From assembly GCA_030068075.1 (NCBI GenBank), contig CM057830.1, positions 23,964,247 to 24,028,246 of the forward strand: DNA of 64,000 nucleotides, in the 5' to 3' direction. Position 1 is the stretch's first letter; the number at the start of each line of letters is the position of its first letter. The position numbers and the translations under genes were made by a program. Origin of the DNA: Paguma larvata. Taxonomy: Eukaryota; Chordata; Mammalia; Carnivora; Viverridae. The notes below the pieces were generated by a model, which was not told where the DNA came from, searched no databases, and worked only from the letters and a program-made list of their open reading frames with translations. Shown here piece by piece: positions 44,230 to 55,474 of the stretch.

Positions 44230-44660
44230 AGCGAGAACTGGAATCAATGAAGAGATGTTGTCAGCAGATGTGGAGAAATGGAGCTACCGCCAGAACCATA
44301 GCTTGAAGCAAGGATGAAGCAAAGAAGAAACACCCTGACCTCATTCTTCTTCTTCTCCCAGCCTTTGATCTGCTGATGACTCTCACTGGCCAAACCCAAC
44401 TTGAAGCCATCCAGTAACAGAACCTAGGAAGCTTCCAAGTGGTCAGACTCCCAGGAGCACAAGAAAGATCCCAGAAGGACATAGAATGCATCTGCAGGCC
44501 AACAATGAATAGCCAGCCTACAGATGAGCATGGTAACATAGCAAAAATATTTTAGACATGATATCCATCCTGATATTAAGTAGACAACTAAAGAAAATCT
44601 TGCTGGACTGTATAACACATCTGCTGGCAATAAAAGAGGAGCCTTCTTTCCACGAACCAG
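44230..44660 (+). other. unassigned old repeat-like block with AATAAA
   Basis: 'cttctcccagcctttgatct' and 'ctggccaaacccaacttgaa' resemble a widespread mammalian repeat I cannot name with confidence, and 'gctggcaataaaagaggagc' (44622-44641) contains AATAAA. It may be an LTR or old LINE 3'UTR. Confidence 0.3.
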
Positions 44661-45197
44661 ACTATTCAGAAATTCCTGACGACTAGTAAAGACTTTTTGT
44701 AGTAGATAAAAGTAACAGTTAACAAATGGAGGCCATTTTACTTAAAAGCTAAAACTAAAGAGTAGGTATAGCTCAGGTATTAAAATTTTCCATACTTACT
44801 CAGACCTTTATATGTTGCTGCTATTCATCTAAGGTATAGAAAAATCAAGAACTCATAAGAAACTGAGCTAAGAGAAGTATGATATGTCAGATGCTACGTA
44901 TATGGAGTTAACTAAGAGATAGTACGTGAGTGCTTATTAGTTACATTCTAAAAGGTGCACACAGGTATTGTGTGCCAGTGGCTGAAGATTGTCCTTCCTC
45001 TGGCTATGAATTTTGGCCTCTTTTTTGCAATACAGCTTCAAGAGGGTTTAGTGGTTCATACACACACACAGAGCATACCTATGTAGGCAACTATTCAGAA
45101 AATCAGCCCTGGAAGTAAATCAGATACACTTTGCCACAGATATCCCCGTGTTAAAATGTCTAGTCCCTCCTTTCAAGGAATCAACAGTTATCAAATA
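44661..45197. other. no recognised feature
   Basis: AT-rich sequence with a short CA run at 45060-45069. Confidence 0.4.
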
Positions 45198-45215
45198 TCA
45201 AATGCTAAATTTTAA

Positions 45216-45423
45216 GTTTTTTTATGTTTTTATTTATTTTAGAGAGAGAGAGAGAGTGCAAGCTGAGAAGGGGCAGAGAAGGAGGGAGACACAGAATCTG
45301 AAGCAGGCTCCAGGCTCTGAGCTGTCAGCACAGAGCCCAATGCGGGGTTCAAATTCGCAAACCGCAAAATCATGACCCGAGCCAAAGTTGGATGCTCAAC
45401 CCACCTAGCCACCCAGGTGCCCC
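45216..45423 (-). mobile_element. CAN-SINE
   Basis: Complete minus-strand copy, head ending 'tagccacccaggtgcccc'. Flanks: tcaaatgctaaattttaa at 45198-45215 and tcacatggtaaattttaa at 45424-45441 (16 of 18). Confidence 0.94.
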
Positions 45424-45555
45424 TCACATGGTAAATTTTAAATCTAAGTGTTTTACTAGCCTACAAGTAAGGGTAAAACTGAACCACTGGGGTAGGTTCT
45501 GCAGTAGTGGTCTACATATATGTAAAGACATTTTTAAAAAAATATTTTTATTATA

Positions 45556-45830
45556 GGGGCGCCTGGGTGGCTCAGTTGGTTAAGCGTCTCACTTTGGCTC
45601 AGGTCATGACCTCACAGTTTGTGAGTTGAAGCCCCCATCAGGCTCTGTGCTATCAGCACAGATCCCACTTCGGATCCTCTGTCTCTCTCTCTCTTCCACT
45701 CCTCCACTCACACACGCACACTCTATCTCTCAGAAATAAAATTTTTAAAAAATGTTTTAAAATAATATGTTTTTAAAGAAAAGAGGGCAGGTAGACTTCC
45801 CTCTGATGGCCTAGGCAGTAGAGAAGCATT
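45556..45830 (+). mobile_element. CAN-SINE with possible 3' transduction
   Basis: SINE head 'ggggcgcctgggtggctcag' to tail about 45775, then some 55 bases of non-SINE sequence ('agggcaggtagacttccctc' and onward to 45830). A 20-base exact direct repeat, aaaaaatatttttattatag, brackets the SINE together with those extra bases (45537-45556 and 45831-45850). The simplest reading is that a read-through SINE transcript carrying downstream DNA was inserted as one unit. Confidence 0.85.
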
Positions 45831-45865
45831 AAAAAATATTTTTATTATAGTTGCCTGTATACATA

Positions 45866-45995
45866 CCTTTCTGCCCCATCAGATTGTGAAGGCCTGAAGG
45901 ATCTTGTCTTGGCTTTTTTTTTTGGAGTTTTGGCACAACCTAGTACACTTTCTTGTGTATTGTAGCTGCTCAGAAAATCTATAGTAAATGCTGAA
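45866..45995 (+). mobile_element. L2 3' end
   Basis: 'ctgccccatcagattgtgaa', 'ggcctgaaggatcttgtctt', 'ggcacaacctagtacacttt', 'ctatagtaaatgctgaaagg' follow the L2 terminal region. Confidence 0.6.
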
Positions 45996-47192
45996 AGGAA
46001 CTTCTATGTTTTTTAATCTATTAAAAGATTAAATATGATCTTACTCTGTCATCTGTATATGACTTAAAATTTTCATTTCTTGTTAGTCAAATAATCTGTT
46101 GAATTGAAGGTATTATACTTTTGTGCCACATTTCTTTCCTCAATTTTAAAAGCATTTAAGAATGTTTACTGGAATTACTGTGGTGATAATTTTGCAGTAT
46201 ATACCAATATTGGATCATATTGTATGAAATATGTTTAACATTGAGATGATACCATAGTCGTTCCATCTTTCTTTGATAATTTGGGAAAGCTTTCAAGAGG
46301 TTTCAGGATGTCAGGGTCCCTACTGAGAATTTCAGTTTTCAATGATCCGTGCGGGAGAATCCATTAATAGGAATTTCTAGTTAACAGACTATCAGAAAAA
46401 GTAGACTTCGCTTTATTTTATGATGGTTAGTTTTCACCACAGTACCTGGAATGTGGCCTATAGACCTTTGCACGTAAAGGGCTCTAATTGTATTGCATGA
46501 AGTTAACTCTCGATGTTCAAATCTCCTTGCTTCATCCGGCTCCCCACAGTCCATTCTGTGAAGAGGGAACAAGTTTGTACATTCTCCCAAGATGACTGCA
46601 GTTGACCCCCAGGCTTGAGTAAAAGAGACATCTCTTAGGTCCATAGTGACGATTTCAGTCCTTCTAAACATCTCCTATTTCATGGCTAGGGGCTAAAAAA
46701 GAGCTTTGTAACGTTCAGCTGTCCAGGCACGGTTTAATGTTTCCACTAAATAAAAGCTTTTATTTTGGATTTAGGCAAAATGTTCCCATCACTCATGAGT
46801 ATGCTGCAAGACTATAAAATTCCTCATACAGTTGCAGCAAAGTCAAGGTATGTGTGAATGAAAAAAAAACACGTGAATTATACTTTTGAATAATGGAAGA
46901 GATGTCTTACAGCCTTCATTCCCACACACGTCTAAGCTTGATGGAAAGTTGTCGAAAATTCAATTTCATAGAAGTAGTTTCAGCTTCATACACTTTTTAC
47001 TTGTTTCTTTCAACACAGAGCATTTTTCTCTAGATCACCACAACATAAATCAGTTTTCATAAGTCAGTTTTTATTATTTTATTTCCTATTTCTTACATAA
47101 CCAAAAACTATTATTTGGGTTATGGTGCTGGTTATAGATCTCCTTCATATTCTTTTATGTCAGCTCGTGCCTTCGTAAAACAGAAGAATTGA
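45996..47192. other. 1.2 kb without recognised elements
   Basis: AT-rich; possible decayed L2-like word order near 46440-46490 ('cagtacctggaatgtggcct') but not enough to call. Confidence 0.4.
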
Positions 47193-47227
47193 CACGTGCA
47201 CACATGTGTGTGCACGTGCACGCACGC
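47193..47227. repeat. alternating purine-pyrimidine tract with 12-bp inverted repeat and two E-boxes
   Basis: 35 bases alternate strictly pyrimidine-purine. 47193-47204 (cacgtgcacaca) and 47207-47218 (tgtgtgcacgtg) are perfect inverted repeats around a 2-base centre. Each arm carries CACGTG (47193-47198 and 47213-47218), the E-box bound by bHLH-ZIP factors. The structure could form Z-DNA or a cruciform. Regulatory use is unproven. Confidence 0.75.
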
Positions 47228-47811
47228 CGACTTTATAGCTGTTTCTCCCACTCACTGGCGGAGAAGGCAGGAGAAAAGATCCTGGCTCTCATTTTGCCCC
47301 ACGGTCTTGCTGGTGCGAGGAGTGCATACTAACGGGAGTGAGTACGTGTCCTTTCCAGGCCCTCTGGGAAGCTAGTATGTTCTCTGTGGTCAAGAGATAG
47401 AAATTCAGTCAGCTGGCTTCGGCAAGTGTGTGGGTGTCTCTGAAGCCAAAAGGAGAGAATTTTAATGAAGCCAAGTCCAGCCTGTCCACTTTCCACTAAG
47501 TCTCAACCTTCAAGCAACCTTTTAAGTTTTCATCTGATTTGGTCAATAGTCTGATGACCACATGAAGGGTCTTTATAAGATTGATGTTAATGGGCATGGA
47601 GAAAATCAAAAACCAGAGAGATGGTCCAGGTGTTTTCTCCAGTTAAATATGCTATTTACTGAAAGAGGTGAGGTTGGATAGAAGATTTTGGAAACTAGTT
47701 CCACTTACACCTTGTTTGCAAACCTGTATTCTATAAATTATAGAGAAAACTTGAGATAGACTAAAACAACTAGTATTGCCAACTTTAAATAAGGCTAAGA
47801 GAAGAAGCTAT
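47228..47811. other. no recognised feature
   Basis: Single-copy-looking sequence to the next SINE. Confidence 0.4.
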
Positions 47812-47822
47812 GACCCAGTTTT

Positions 47823-48039
47823 TGGTTTTTTTTTTTTTTTGAAGAGAAATACTGAAAGAGCACTCATGAGAGGGGTAGAGGCAGAGGGAGATGGAGAGAG
47901 AAAATCTTAAGCAGGCTTTTTGCCCAGCCAGGAGCCCGAAGCAGGGCTTGACCGGGGCTGAGTCTCACAACCCTGAGATCATGACCTGAGCCAAAATCAA
48001 GAGTCAGACATTTAACTGACTGAGCCATCCAGGCACCCC
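47823..48039 (-). mobile_element. CAN-SINE, older variant
   Basis: T-rich left end, then 'gcaggctttttgcccagcca' and head ending 'gactgagccatccaggcacc'. Flanked by gacccagtttt at 47812-47822 and 48040-48050. Confidence 0.92.
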
Positions 48040-48260
48040 GACCCAGTTTTGAAAAAACTATGAGGATGAATTTATTGACCCAATTCTAATATAGTAGAAT
48101 CCACTTAAAAGTTGAAAGACATAATTCAATGATAATAAAGGTGCATAACAATCTTTAAGAAGTAGTACAGTCTAGAAATCTGAAGATTGCATTTCTGACC
48201 TTTCTGATCATGCTTCATCTCATTGGTTCTTTAGAGACTGAAACCAGACTGGAGACTCAT

Positions 48261-48676
48261 TGTAGAGCCCACTTTTAGACAACAGGCTTGAGCAGTGGAA
48301 ATTTAATGAAGGCATAAGGGCCCACAGTGACCTTCTGGCTGAATAGAGACAGGCCCATCAGGCCACCCACCTCAAAATACCCATAGGCCCTAACTAACCA
48401 GTTGGCTACTTCCCACCAGGCACAGTTACCACAAAGGCAAAATCCCATACGAAGCCATACCTCTTCATCTTCCCCCTTTAAAAACAGCCCCCACCCACTG
48501 TCTCCTTGCAGACAGTCTCTCCTTTGCTGTCCTGCCCATGGCTCCCTTGCTGTGTATTCAGTAAACTGTCTCCTTTGTTCTGCTTCACGTGACTCTTTCA
48601 TGTCCTGCACCACCGCCCTCCACCCGAATCGTTTGCCTCGCATTTGCCCCTGCCCATCCAATCAAGAGACACCACA
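48261..48676 (+). mobile_element. solo retroviral-type LTR with 5-bp TSD
   Basis: A 416-base unit begins TGTAGAG and ends CACCACA, the inverted TG...CA termini of LTRs. It is flanked by ctcat on both sides (48256-48260 and 48677-48681). A TATA-like 'tttaaaaac' (about 48477-48485) precedes a C-rich part, and 'attcagtaaactgtctcctt' (about 48557-48576) looks like the polyadenylation and U5 region. No gag, pol, env, primer-binding site or polypurine tract adjoins it, so the internal part has been lost by LTR recombination. The sequence type suggests a class I (gammaretrovirus-like) LTR, but I cannot name the family. Confidence 0.75.
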
Positions 48677-48681
48677 CTCAT

Positions 48682-48834
48682 AACGGATGCACTTGTACAA
48701 GCTCGCTCTTACTTAGTTTTTCTGCAGTCAGGGTTACAGTGTTTAATCTGGTAAATCATCCCTGATGTCTTGACTGTCTTCTTTTAAACCTCTTCCCTAA
48801 TCGACGGGAAAATAAGAGATTAAGATAGCACTTA
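48682..48834. other. no recognised feature
   Basis: Short spacer after the solo LTR. Confidence 0.4.
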
Positions 48835-49270
48835 AGATCAAGAAGGGGATGGACACTAAAAGCGGTGAGGGAGGTCACCACCCAGGATGGGTAAGTGTGG
48901 AGTTAGGGGAAATTTTCGAAGCCACACCTAAGTAAAGTCTTGATGGATGTTTGGAGTTGAGATAAGTATAGAAACTGGGGAAAGTGTTTCAAACAGACAA
49001 AACAAAAGGAAAGGCTCTGAAACTTGACCCGGCATGGCTCGTGCAGAGTATTACAGGAAGTCTGTGTGAGTTCAGGAGGCATTAAGTGGGAAGTGGTGAG
49101 AAATAAGTCTGTAGAGAAATTTCTAGCAAGGACAAGATCATGCAGCTTTATACCCTGCTAAGAAGTTGCGTTTTGCAAAGTCACTTAGTATATCAGATAT
49201 AGGATAAGACTAGGATATGGGACAAGAATCAGGGTGATTTCTTTGGAGTCCAGGCAGTGCCTCTACCTGA
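48835..49270 (-). mobile_element. L2 3' region
   Basis: Antisense L2: 'ctaagtaaagtcttgatgga', 'gaaagtgtttcaaacagaca', 'ggaaaggctctgaaacttga', 'ggacaagatcatgcagcttt', 'ataccctgctaagaagttgc'. Confidence 0.6.
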
Positions 49271-50058
49271 AAATTGTCAGCATAAATCTGTCTCAGAATA
49301 CTTCATTGACGTATATAATGGGCTCTCTCAAAACTAAGAAGAAACACATTGCATTGGAATTTAATCTTTAATTTGAGATAAAATTTTGCACCGACAATTC
49401 AGTAATTGATAAACGTGGACAGAGAAATTGCATTATACTTTGGCATGGTTGATGGAATAAAAGAATTTCAGATTGCTTGCCAAACCTATTGGTTATGCAG
49501 CCAAACCCTTTAGTTACACAATATGTCCTAAAAAAAAGACTACCTTTGGACAATGGCTGCCTCCTCCTCTTCCTTAGATATTTTGAGTAATGATTAGAGT
49601 ACCGCAGGCTTATGTAAAAGGTAATCTTTCTAGGTGTGAATAGACACATCAGTCTTGTGAGGGCACATATGTGTGTGCCATGATCATAGCACACACCTTA
49701 CACCTAGCACTTCAGTGGTACTTGGTGGGTTTTACGTATCTATTTTGAAACTGATTTCTGCAAATGGCTTATTCCTCACTAATATTTATTTAACTTGATA
49801 AACCACTGACCTGGTTGGGCTGGGCTTAACAATTGTGTGAGAAGCTGCCTCTTAGGAGGATCCTAAACTGAAGGACAAAACGGGGGCTTCTGTCTGAACT
49901 AACATGAGAATGTCTGAAATGATATGTGGATGTTTGAAATTTCCCTGACTCGGCTTGTCCGCATCGCCTCCAGGAGATTTGTTTCATGGCGTTAATTTAA
50001 CTAACATTTATTCTGTACAAATTTCCCACTCGTGCTCATTACTTCACTTGCTGCCATG
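49271..50058. other. no recognised feature
   Basis: A 108-codon minus frame at 49368-49694 has no resemblance to a known protein. Confidence 0.4.
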
Positions 50059-50567
50059 TGTGATAGGCAGAATACTGGCCCTTCAGACATGTCTACATCT
50101 TCATCCCTAGAGCCTGCGAGTATGTTACGTGACATGGCAAGAGATCATTAAGCATGCAGGTGGAAATAAGGTATCCTTTCCTCTGGCTTTAAGATAAGGG
50201 TATTTTCCTGGATTATCTGGGTGGATCCAAGGTAATCACAAGGGCCTCTGGTACAAGCGGAAGGCAGAATAGTCAGAGCCAGAGAGATGGCGACATGAGA
50301 AAGATTTGACTGGTCATTACTGGCTTTAAAGGTGGAAGGGTAGTACCTGCTAAGGAATGTAGGTGATGTGTAGAATCTGGAAAAGGCAAGAAGCTAGATC
50401 CCCCCTGGGGCCCTCCAGAAGGAATGCAGCCCTGCCCATACATTGATTTTAGTCCACTGACGCTCATTTTGGGCTTGTGACCTCCCGACCTGTAAGAGAA
50501 TAAATTTGTGTCGATTTAAACTACCGTTTGTGGTGATTGGTTATAGCAACAATAGAAAACGGATGCA
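50059..50567 (+). mobile_element. MLT-type (ERVL-MaLR) LTR with probable TSD
   Basis: Starts 'tgtgataggcagaatactgg', includes 'ggattatctgggtggatcca', 'ggaaaaggcaagaagctaga', 'gaatgcagccctgcccatac', 'agagaataaatttgtgtcga' (polyadenylation signal) and ends 'gaaaacggatgca'. The 5 bases before (ccatg) and after (tcatg) differ at one position, which fits an old duplication. Confidence 0.85.
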
Positions 50568-52059
50568 TCATGTATGTGACAAATGTCGTTTAGCATTGTT
50601 AGCTGAAACTGACGGCAAGTACAGCATTCAGCTTCTACTCAGTCAACTCTTTTATTCATACCGCGACATCTACGTTTTTGTCAAAGGCAGGTGAGACCCA
50701 ATAGGACACCAAAGAACCTTGGAGAGAGGTGAAGAAATATGCTTTTTTAATTTTCATTAGCTGATTAGATAAGGTTTCATAAGATGTTTTATTTAAACTC
50801 TTTGCTAAATACAATCATCTTCACCCCTTGGAGGATTTAGCCAGAGCAATTTGGCAAGTGATTATGTGAATGGAGAATTGATTAAAAAAAAAAAAAATAG
50901 GTCAGTGCTGAACTGAGGCCTGAGCTCCTGTTACCTTGACCAGATTCCTCGTTTCTTCCACCACTTCTTCCTCACCCTCTTTCACGCTGTGTCTTCCGTT
51001 AATTACTGTTCATATTCACTTCAAAAGAACAAAGCATACGGCTCCATGCCCCATTTCCTGGCCACCAAACAGGACCTGGGCCTAAGGTCAGCACACTGAG
51101 GCCCTGATTAGAATTGACCGTAGGTAACTGTTGCTACAGCCCCGCCGCCGGGAAGGCCTTGACAGCTCTGTGACCCCGTGCCTCTCCGTAGACCTTCCCC
51201 CTCCTGCTCCCTTCTCCTGCTGCCGCCTGCACAAAACATCACATCAGCACTGTTTACCGCAGGAAGCCAGCCAACAGAGTCCTAACAGGACAATAGACAC
51301 ACAATCTGATAACCTTGTTAGCTCAAATCAAAGCTGCTAACAAGTAGGAGAGGTTGGTGAAGTGGGATAAAACTATTGGAGTATTTGGGTTTGTTGAAGT
51401 GGCTTTTCATGTTTTTTTTTTTTCCCCTGTTGGGAAAAAAAAAAGTAGCATTTCTTATCCCTTTATTTAAGATTAAAACCAGGCACAAGGACACTAAACA
51501 AAACAACATGTACAAGGCTAAGGTTAACTTTTATAAGAATATAAATTATAAGTGGAGGGGGCTGTACAAAGTTCATAATTATCTTGTAATGGAAAATAGC
51601 ATACAACTTTCCTTATGTTGCCAGATCTCTGCAAAGGTGTAGTAAGTGTGGAGTAATCTTCATTATCCAGAAAAAGTTAGGGATATGAATTAATTTGTGT
51701 AAATGACAACCAGTAATGAACTCATTTCAGATAACAGGCAAAGGATGATCAAGGTCTTTGTATTCTTCTGTTTTATTTACTTCACATTACAGGACACTAT
51801 TTCAACACACAGAGATTTTGCCAGGTTTGATTTTGGCCTTTTATTGCCTCCCTGGTACCCACCTCATGCTTTGGGGAAGGTTCCAACCTTTAAAAATAGA
51901 ATTTTAATCCCACCATTATCTCCCTAGTTACACAGAAGGCGTTAATGTGCTGGCCCAAACTGTCTAAAATGCAGTGTCTCGTTCACCCTACTCCCGCCCT
52001 CGGACCCTTGTTCTTGCCACGCCCGTGATCGCAGAGGAAATCGCACTAACCCTGAAGTC
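50568..52059. other. 1.5 kb without recognised elements
   Basis: Contains a T12/A10 hairpin at 51412-51444 and an A run at 50883-50896. A GC-richer patch lies at 51130-51220. Confidence 0.4.
51412..51444. repeat. T-run/A-run hairpin
   Basis: T12-CCC(C) faces GGG-A10 across a TGTT loop, giving an imperfect inverted repeat of about 13 bp. Probably a chance or slippage structure. Confidence 0.7.
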
Positions 52060-52165
52060 AGCACTTGGCGCTGCTCAGGCCTTGTGACCTGGTTAATAGT
52101 TTCTGTGCCTCAGTTTCTTCATCCGTGGCCAATGACAAAATAATGAATGGATTCAACAAGTGGGC
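52060..52165 (+). mobile_element. MIR fragment
   Basis: 'ctcaggccttgtgacctggt', 'ttaatagtttctgtgcctca', 'gtttcttcatccgtggccaa' match the MIR core in sense. Confidence 0.7.
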
Positions 52166-52408
52166 ATCTGGATGCTTTTGAATGTGTCATTTTTATACTT
52201 GGTGTTATTTCAAGCTTGAAAATAGGTAAAACTTGATGGTTTGGCTCCCTATGTATCTTTCACTCTTGTGTTTCTCTGAAAGATTAATTAACCAGAGCTA
52301 AGTTCATACTGGCTCAGTACCCTGTATCTAGTTAGGGGACTTTGTTATGAACATTTTGTTCAGGCATATTTTTACTCTTGTACTAAATGGAAGTCAAAGT
52401 AATGATTC

Positions 52409-52439
52409 TGTGTGTGTGTGTGTGTGTGTGCGCGCGCGC
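52409..52439 (+). repeat. (TG)n-(CG)n composite microsatellite
   Basis: Eleven TG units run directly into four CG units plus a C: 31 strictly alternating bases. Six further CpG-containing steps follow to about 52450. CpG dinucleotides in a non-island setting normally decay, so this is unusual. Confidence 0.95.
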
Positions 52440-52460
52440 CCGTGCGCGTGAGTGCACATG

Positions 52461-53413
52461 CATATCCTTTATCTGGGAAAAAATGCTTCTTTTATAGCAT
52501 CTGGGAAATTGTAGAGATAAACAGAGACCATTTTCCTTTTCCTATTTCCCTTTATTCGTGAGGGATGATCAAAGAGCACTTCTCCCACTATGACTTGGAA
52601 AAGGTGAAAATTGCTTCCTCTCCTCGTATATGACTTAAATTGAAAAAAATCTTAGAAAAGAAATTTGGAGAAGATGAAAATCATTATTTTTACATGCGTG
52701 GTACATGTATAATTCCTGTTCACCAAGATGACAGTGTGGAAATAGAAAAGGCTGAATGAAAAGAAATATATTTTCTATATATTCGGCAGTTACATACATA
52801 AATAGGTAATGTAATGCAGAGTTTGTCTAATAGTTACATAAAATGATTGGGTCTTGGCAGTGAGAAGTTAAATGTGAGTGTTTTCATTTTAAAGATATTC
52901 TTTTATGTAGAGTCCCAAACAACCTTTTACTTAGACATCTACGAATACATTGTTGGAAAGGCCTCACTACCCCAAATATCTACTCCACTGGTCTCCTCTA
53001 GTATCTAAAATTTCTAGCACTTTTACACACCTTTGTACTAGGTCATTGAAAGATTCTTAGACAGTCAATGGTATTTGGAATGGGTAGGTAAGTCCTCATT
53101 CTTCAGCGGCAATTCTAGCCTGAATTAGTTCAAACAGCTGTGGCATTTCTTGGGTTTTTGATCTTCATGGAGTCTTAGACTTGGGACATAGTAATTAAGA
53201 CCTAGCTGGTTCTAACCTTATATTTGTACACCCAACTCATGTGAAGATTTGGTTTCATTGACAAGCATGCTTCTTGGGACTAGATCTAGTCTGCCTATAA
53301 TCACCAAATCATCTTGAGGAATATTTTGAAGGAAGAAATACTATTGGTGATAAATATCTAAATTTATTCACTGCCTCCGTTTCCTTTTGGAATTCAAATA
53401 ACAAAAGAAATTC
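52461..53413. other. no recognised feature
   Basis: AT-rich single-copy-looking sequence. Confidence 0.4.
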
Positions 53414-53427
53414 AAAATACTGGATCA

Positions 53428-53534
53428 GGGATGCCTGGCTGGCTCAGTCGGAAGAGCATGCAATTCTTGATCTTGGAGTCATGAGATCAAGCCCCACATG
53501 GGGTGTAGAGATTACTTTTTAAGTAAATCTTTAA
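53428..53534 (+). mobile_element. short carnivore SINE (about 105 bp), exact TSD
   Basis: 'ggatgcctggctggctcagt', 'cggaagagcatgcaattctt', 'gagatcaagccccacatggg', 'gtgtagagattactttttaa', A-rich end. Perfect 14-base duplication aaaatactggatca at 53414-53427 and 53535-53548. Same short type as 37205. Confidence 0.93.
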
Positions 53535-53548
53535 AAAATACTGGATCA

Positions 53549-55265
53549 TCCAAAGGTAAATACAATAACTATGAAACAAGAACCTATACCATATCCAAAG
53601 GATAGCCACTGCCCGAAGAGGGTAAAGCAATTAAGATGTCCATGAAATATCTTTCCAGCCAGAGGCCATCTCTCAATAGTTCTAGTGCTATATGTTCAAA
53701 TGAGACTGCGTTTTATGTTTCCTTGGGAAAATAGTGACACATTTTAGCTCACTGATGAAATGTGGAACTTGGGAAATCCAAGCCTACTATGGAAGTCCCA
53801 TTTCTTTCTCTAATAAGGGATCTTACCTGTAATCAAGGTATAGCCTGACATGTAAACAATTAGCTTGAGTATTTGAAATGTAAATAGGAGACAGATTATT
53901 AGCTTGCTAATTGTCCCTTAGAACATGGACTATAATTTGATTTTTAGCCCAATTAGAGATATGCCAACTAGTAATATAATTGAGAATAAGAACAGAAAGT
54001 CAGGATCCACCAGTAACTAAATGCGGATCCATTCAGTTGAGTGGAGTATATATCCACTTGACCTTTGATCTCTGAAATTCTAGCAATTCAGAAAAGCCAG
54101 TTAAAAAGGATTTCAGGACAGAGCTCAGTTCTTGTTTATCTTGTATTTCCTATATACCTAGCACACCACTGAGTATGGGCTTAGGAGGTGAAGCTAGGTA
54201 CATAGTGGAGTGATTAAGAAGGAATCAAGAGAAGTCAGTTTCTGAGTTCCATTCGAATGTTGTCAAGGACATCCAGTTATTGTTATTTCTTCCCAAAGTT
54301 GATTCATTTTGAGCTTCAGTAGCTAACATTCCACGTTGCATTATCTGCATCAGAACATTCAAATTGTATTGAAATGCCTTAAGATCAAATTAGATGCTTC
54401 TAGCATTGATTGTCATTACTTGAATTGGACTTGGACTTAATCATTTTTAACTAAAGAAGGAAATACTGTGCTGATTTTCCCCCACAGGTTATGTGACACA
54501 GCAGCTCATGTTTTTAAATGAAAAATTACCTTCTGATGAAAGAAAACAACTATAAAATACAGAAAGAATGGATATTTTGTATGGTTTTACAATATGGCAT
54601 CCATTAGTTTTGTAGTTAATGTAATTCAAGCCATGCCAGGGATTTATTACAGAAGTCACATGAACTAGAATGGTAGAATCTAACTCCTTCGGTTCTGACG
54701 CTAACAAGAGAAGTCATATATTAGTGACTTCTTCTCAGACAGCATACTTACCCTTCTGACTGCTGCAGTAGTAAAACTCCAAAGTGAAATATCTCATTAA
54801 AACATTCTTTACATTTGCAGCTGCTTTCGTTTGCCCTCGGTTGCTCTGCCCCAACCCTAAATTTACAAACCGTGTGTGTCTGCGTGTCTGTGTGTGTCTG
54901 TGTGTTCCTCAACTCACTGGTACCCTTGGAAAGCTTAGAATCCTTTAAACTAAGATATTTTTGGTACAGATTGTAAATTAGAGCAATAACAAAAGTGACA
55001 GTGTATCTTGATTGAACTTTAAATGCAATCTTCGTTCAGTTAAAAAATAATGAACCAGATTTAGTTAGAGTCTGAGTTATGACCTTGCAAATAAGGTAGC
55101 TTTGGAAATGACATGAACTCTTCTAGGTTGTTATTTTACTTCCAAATAGCTTTGCCTGTAATTCACAAATTGATGTTAACAGCCCCTTGTAATTAAACAA
55201 ATGATCCTGCATCCAAACAACAACAGAAATAAGAACCAAATATCCCTCCTCGAAGCAGGGGCTTG
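53549..55265. other. 1.7 kb without recognised elements
   Basis: A TG-rich imperfect run lies at 54871-54906. 'tagtggagtgattaagaagg' (about 54202-54221) faintly recalls a MIR start. No coding signal. Confidence 0.4.
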
Positions 55266-55276
55266 CTGGGCTTTTT

Positions 55277-55462
55277 TTTTTTTTTTTTTTTTTTTTTGAT
55301 ATTTATTTATTTTTGAGAGAGAGAGAAACATAGAATTCGAAGCAGGCTCCAGGCTCTGAGCTGTCAGCATAGAGCCCGATGTGGAGGTCGAATTCATAAG
55401 CCGTGAGATCATGACTTGAGCCAAAGTTGGACGCTCAACTGACTGAGCCACTTGGGCACCCC
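55277..55462 (-). mobile_element. CAN-SINE with long T tract
   Basis: Left edge is a run of about 27 T (55272-55298), the remains of its poly(A) tail. Head ends 'gagccacttgggcacccc'. Flanks ctgggcttttt and ctggacttttt suggest the duplication. The shortened CT-rich part makes it a somewhat deleted copy. Confidence 0.93.
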
Positions 55463-55474
55463 TCTGGACTTTTT

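Noticed and set aside
48275..48683. Open frames on both strands across 48275-48683
   Set aside because: Both lie within the solo LTR, which is non-coding.
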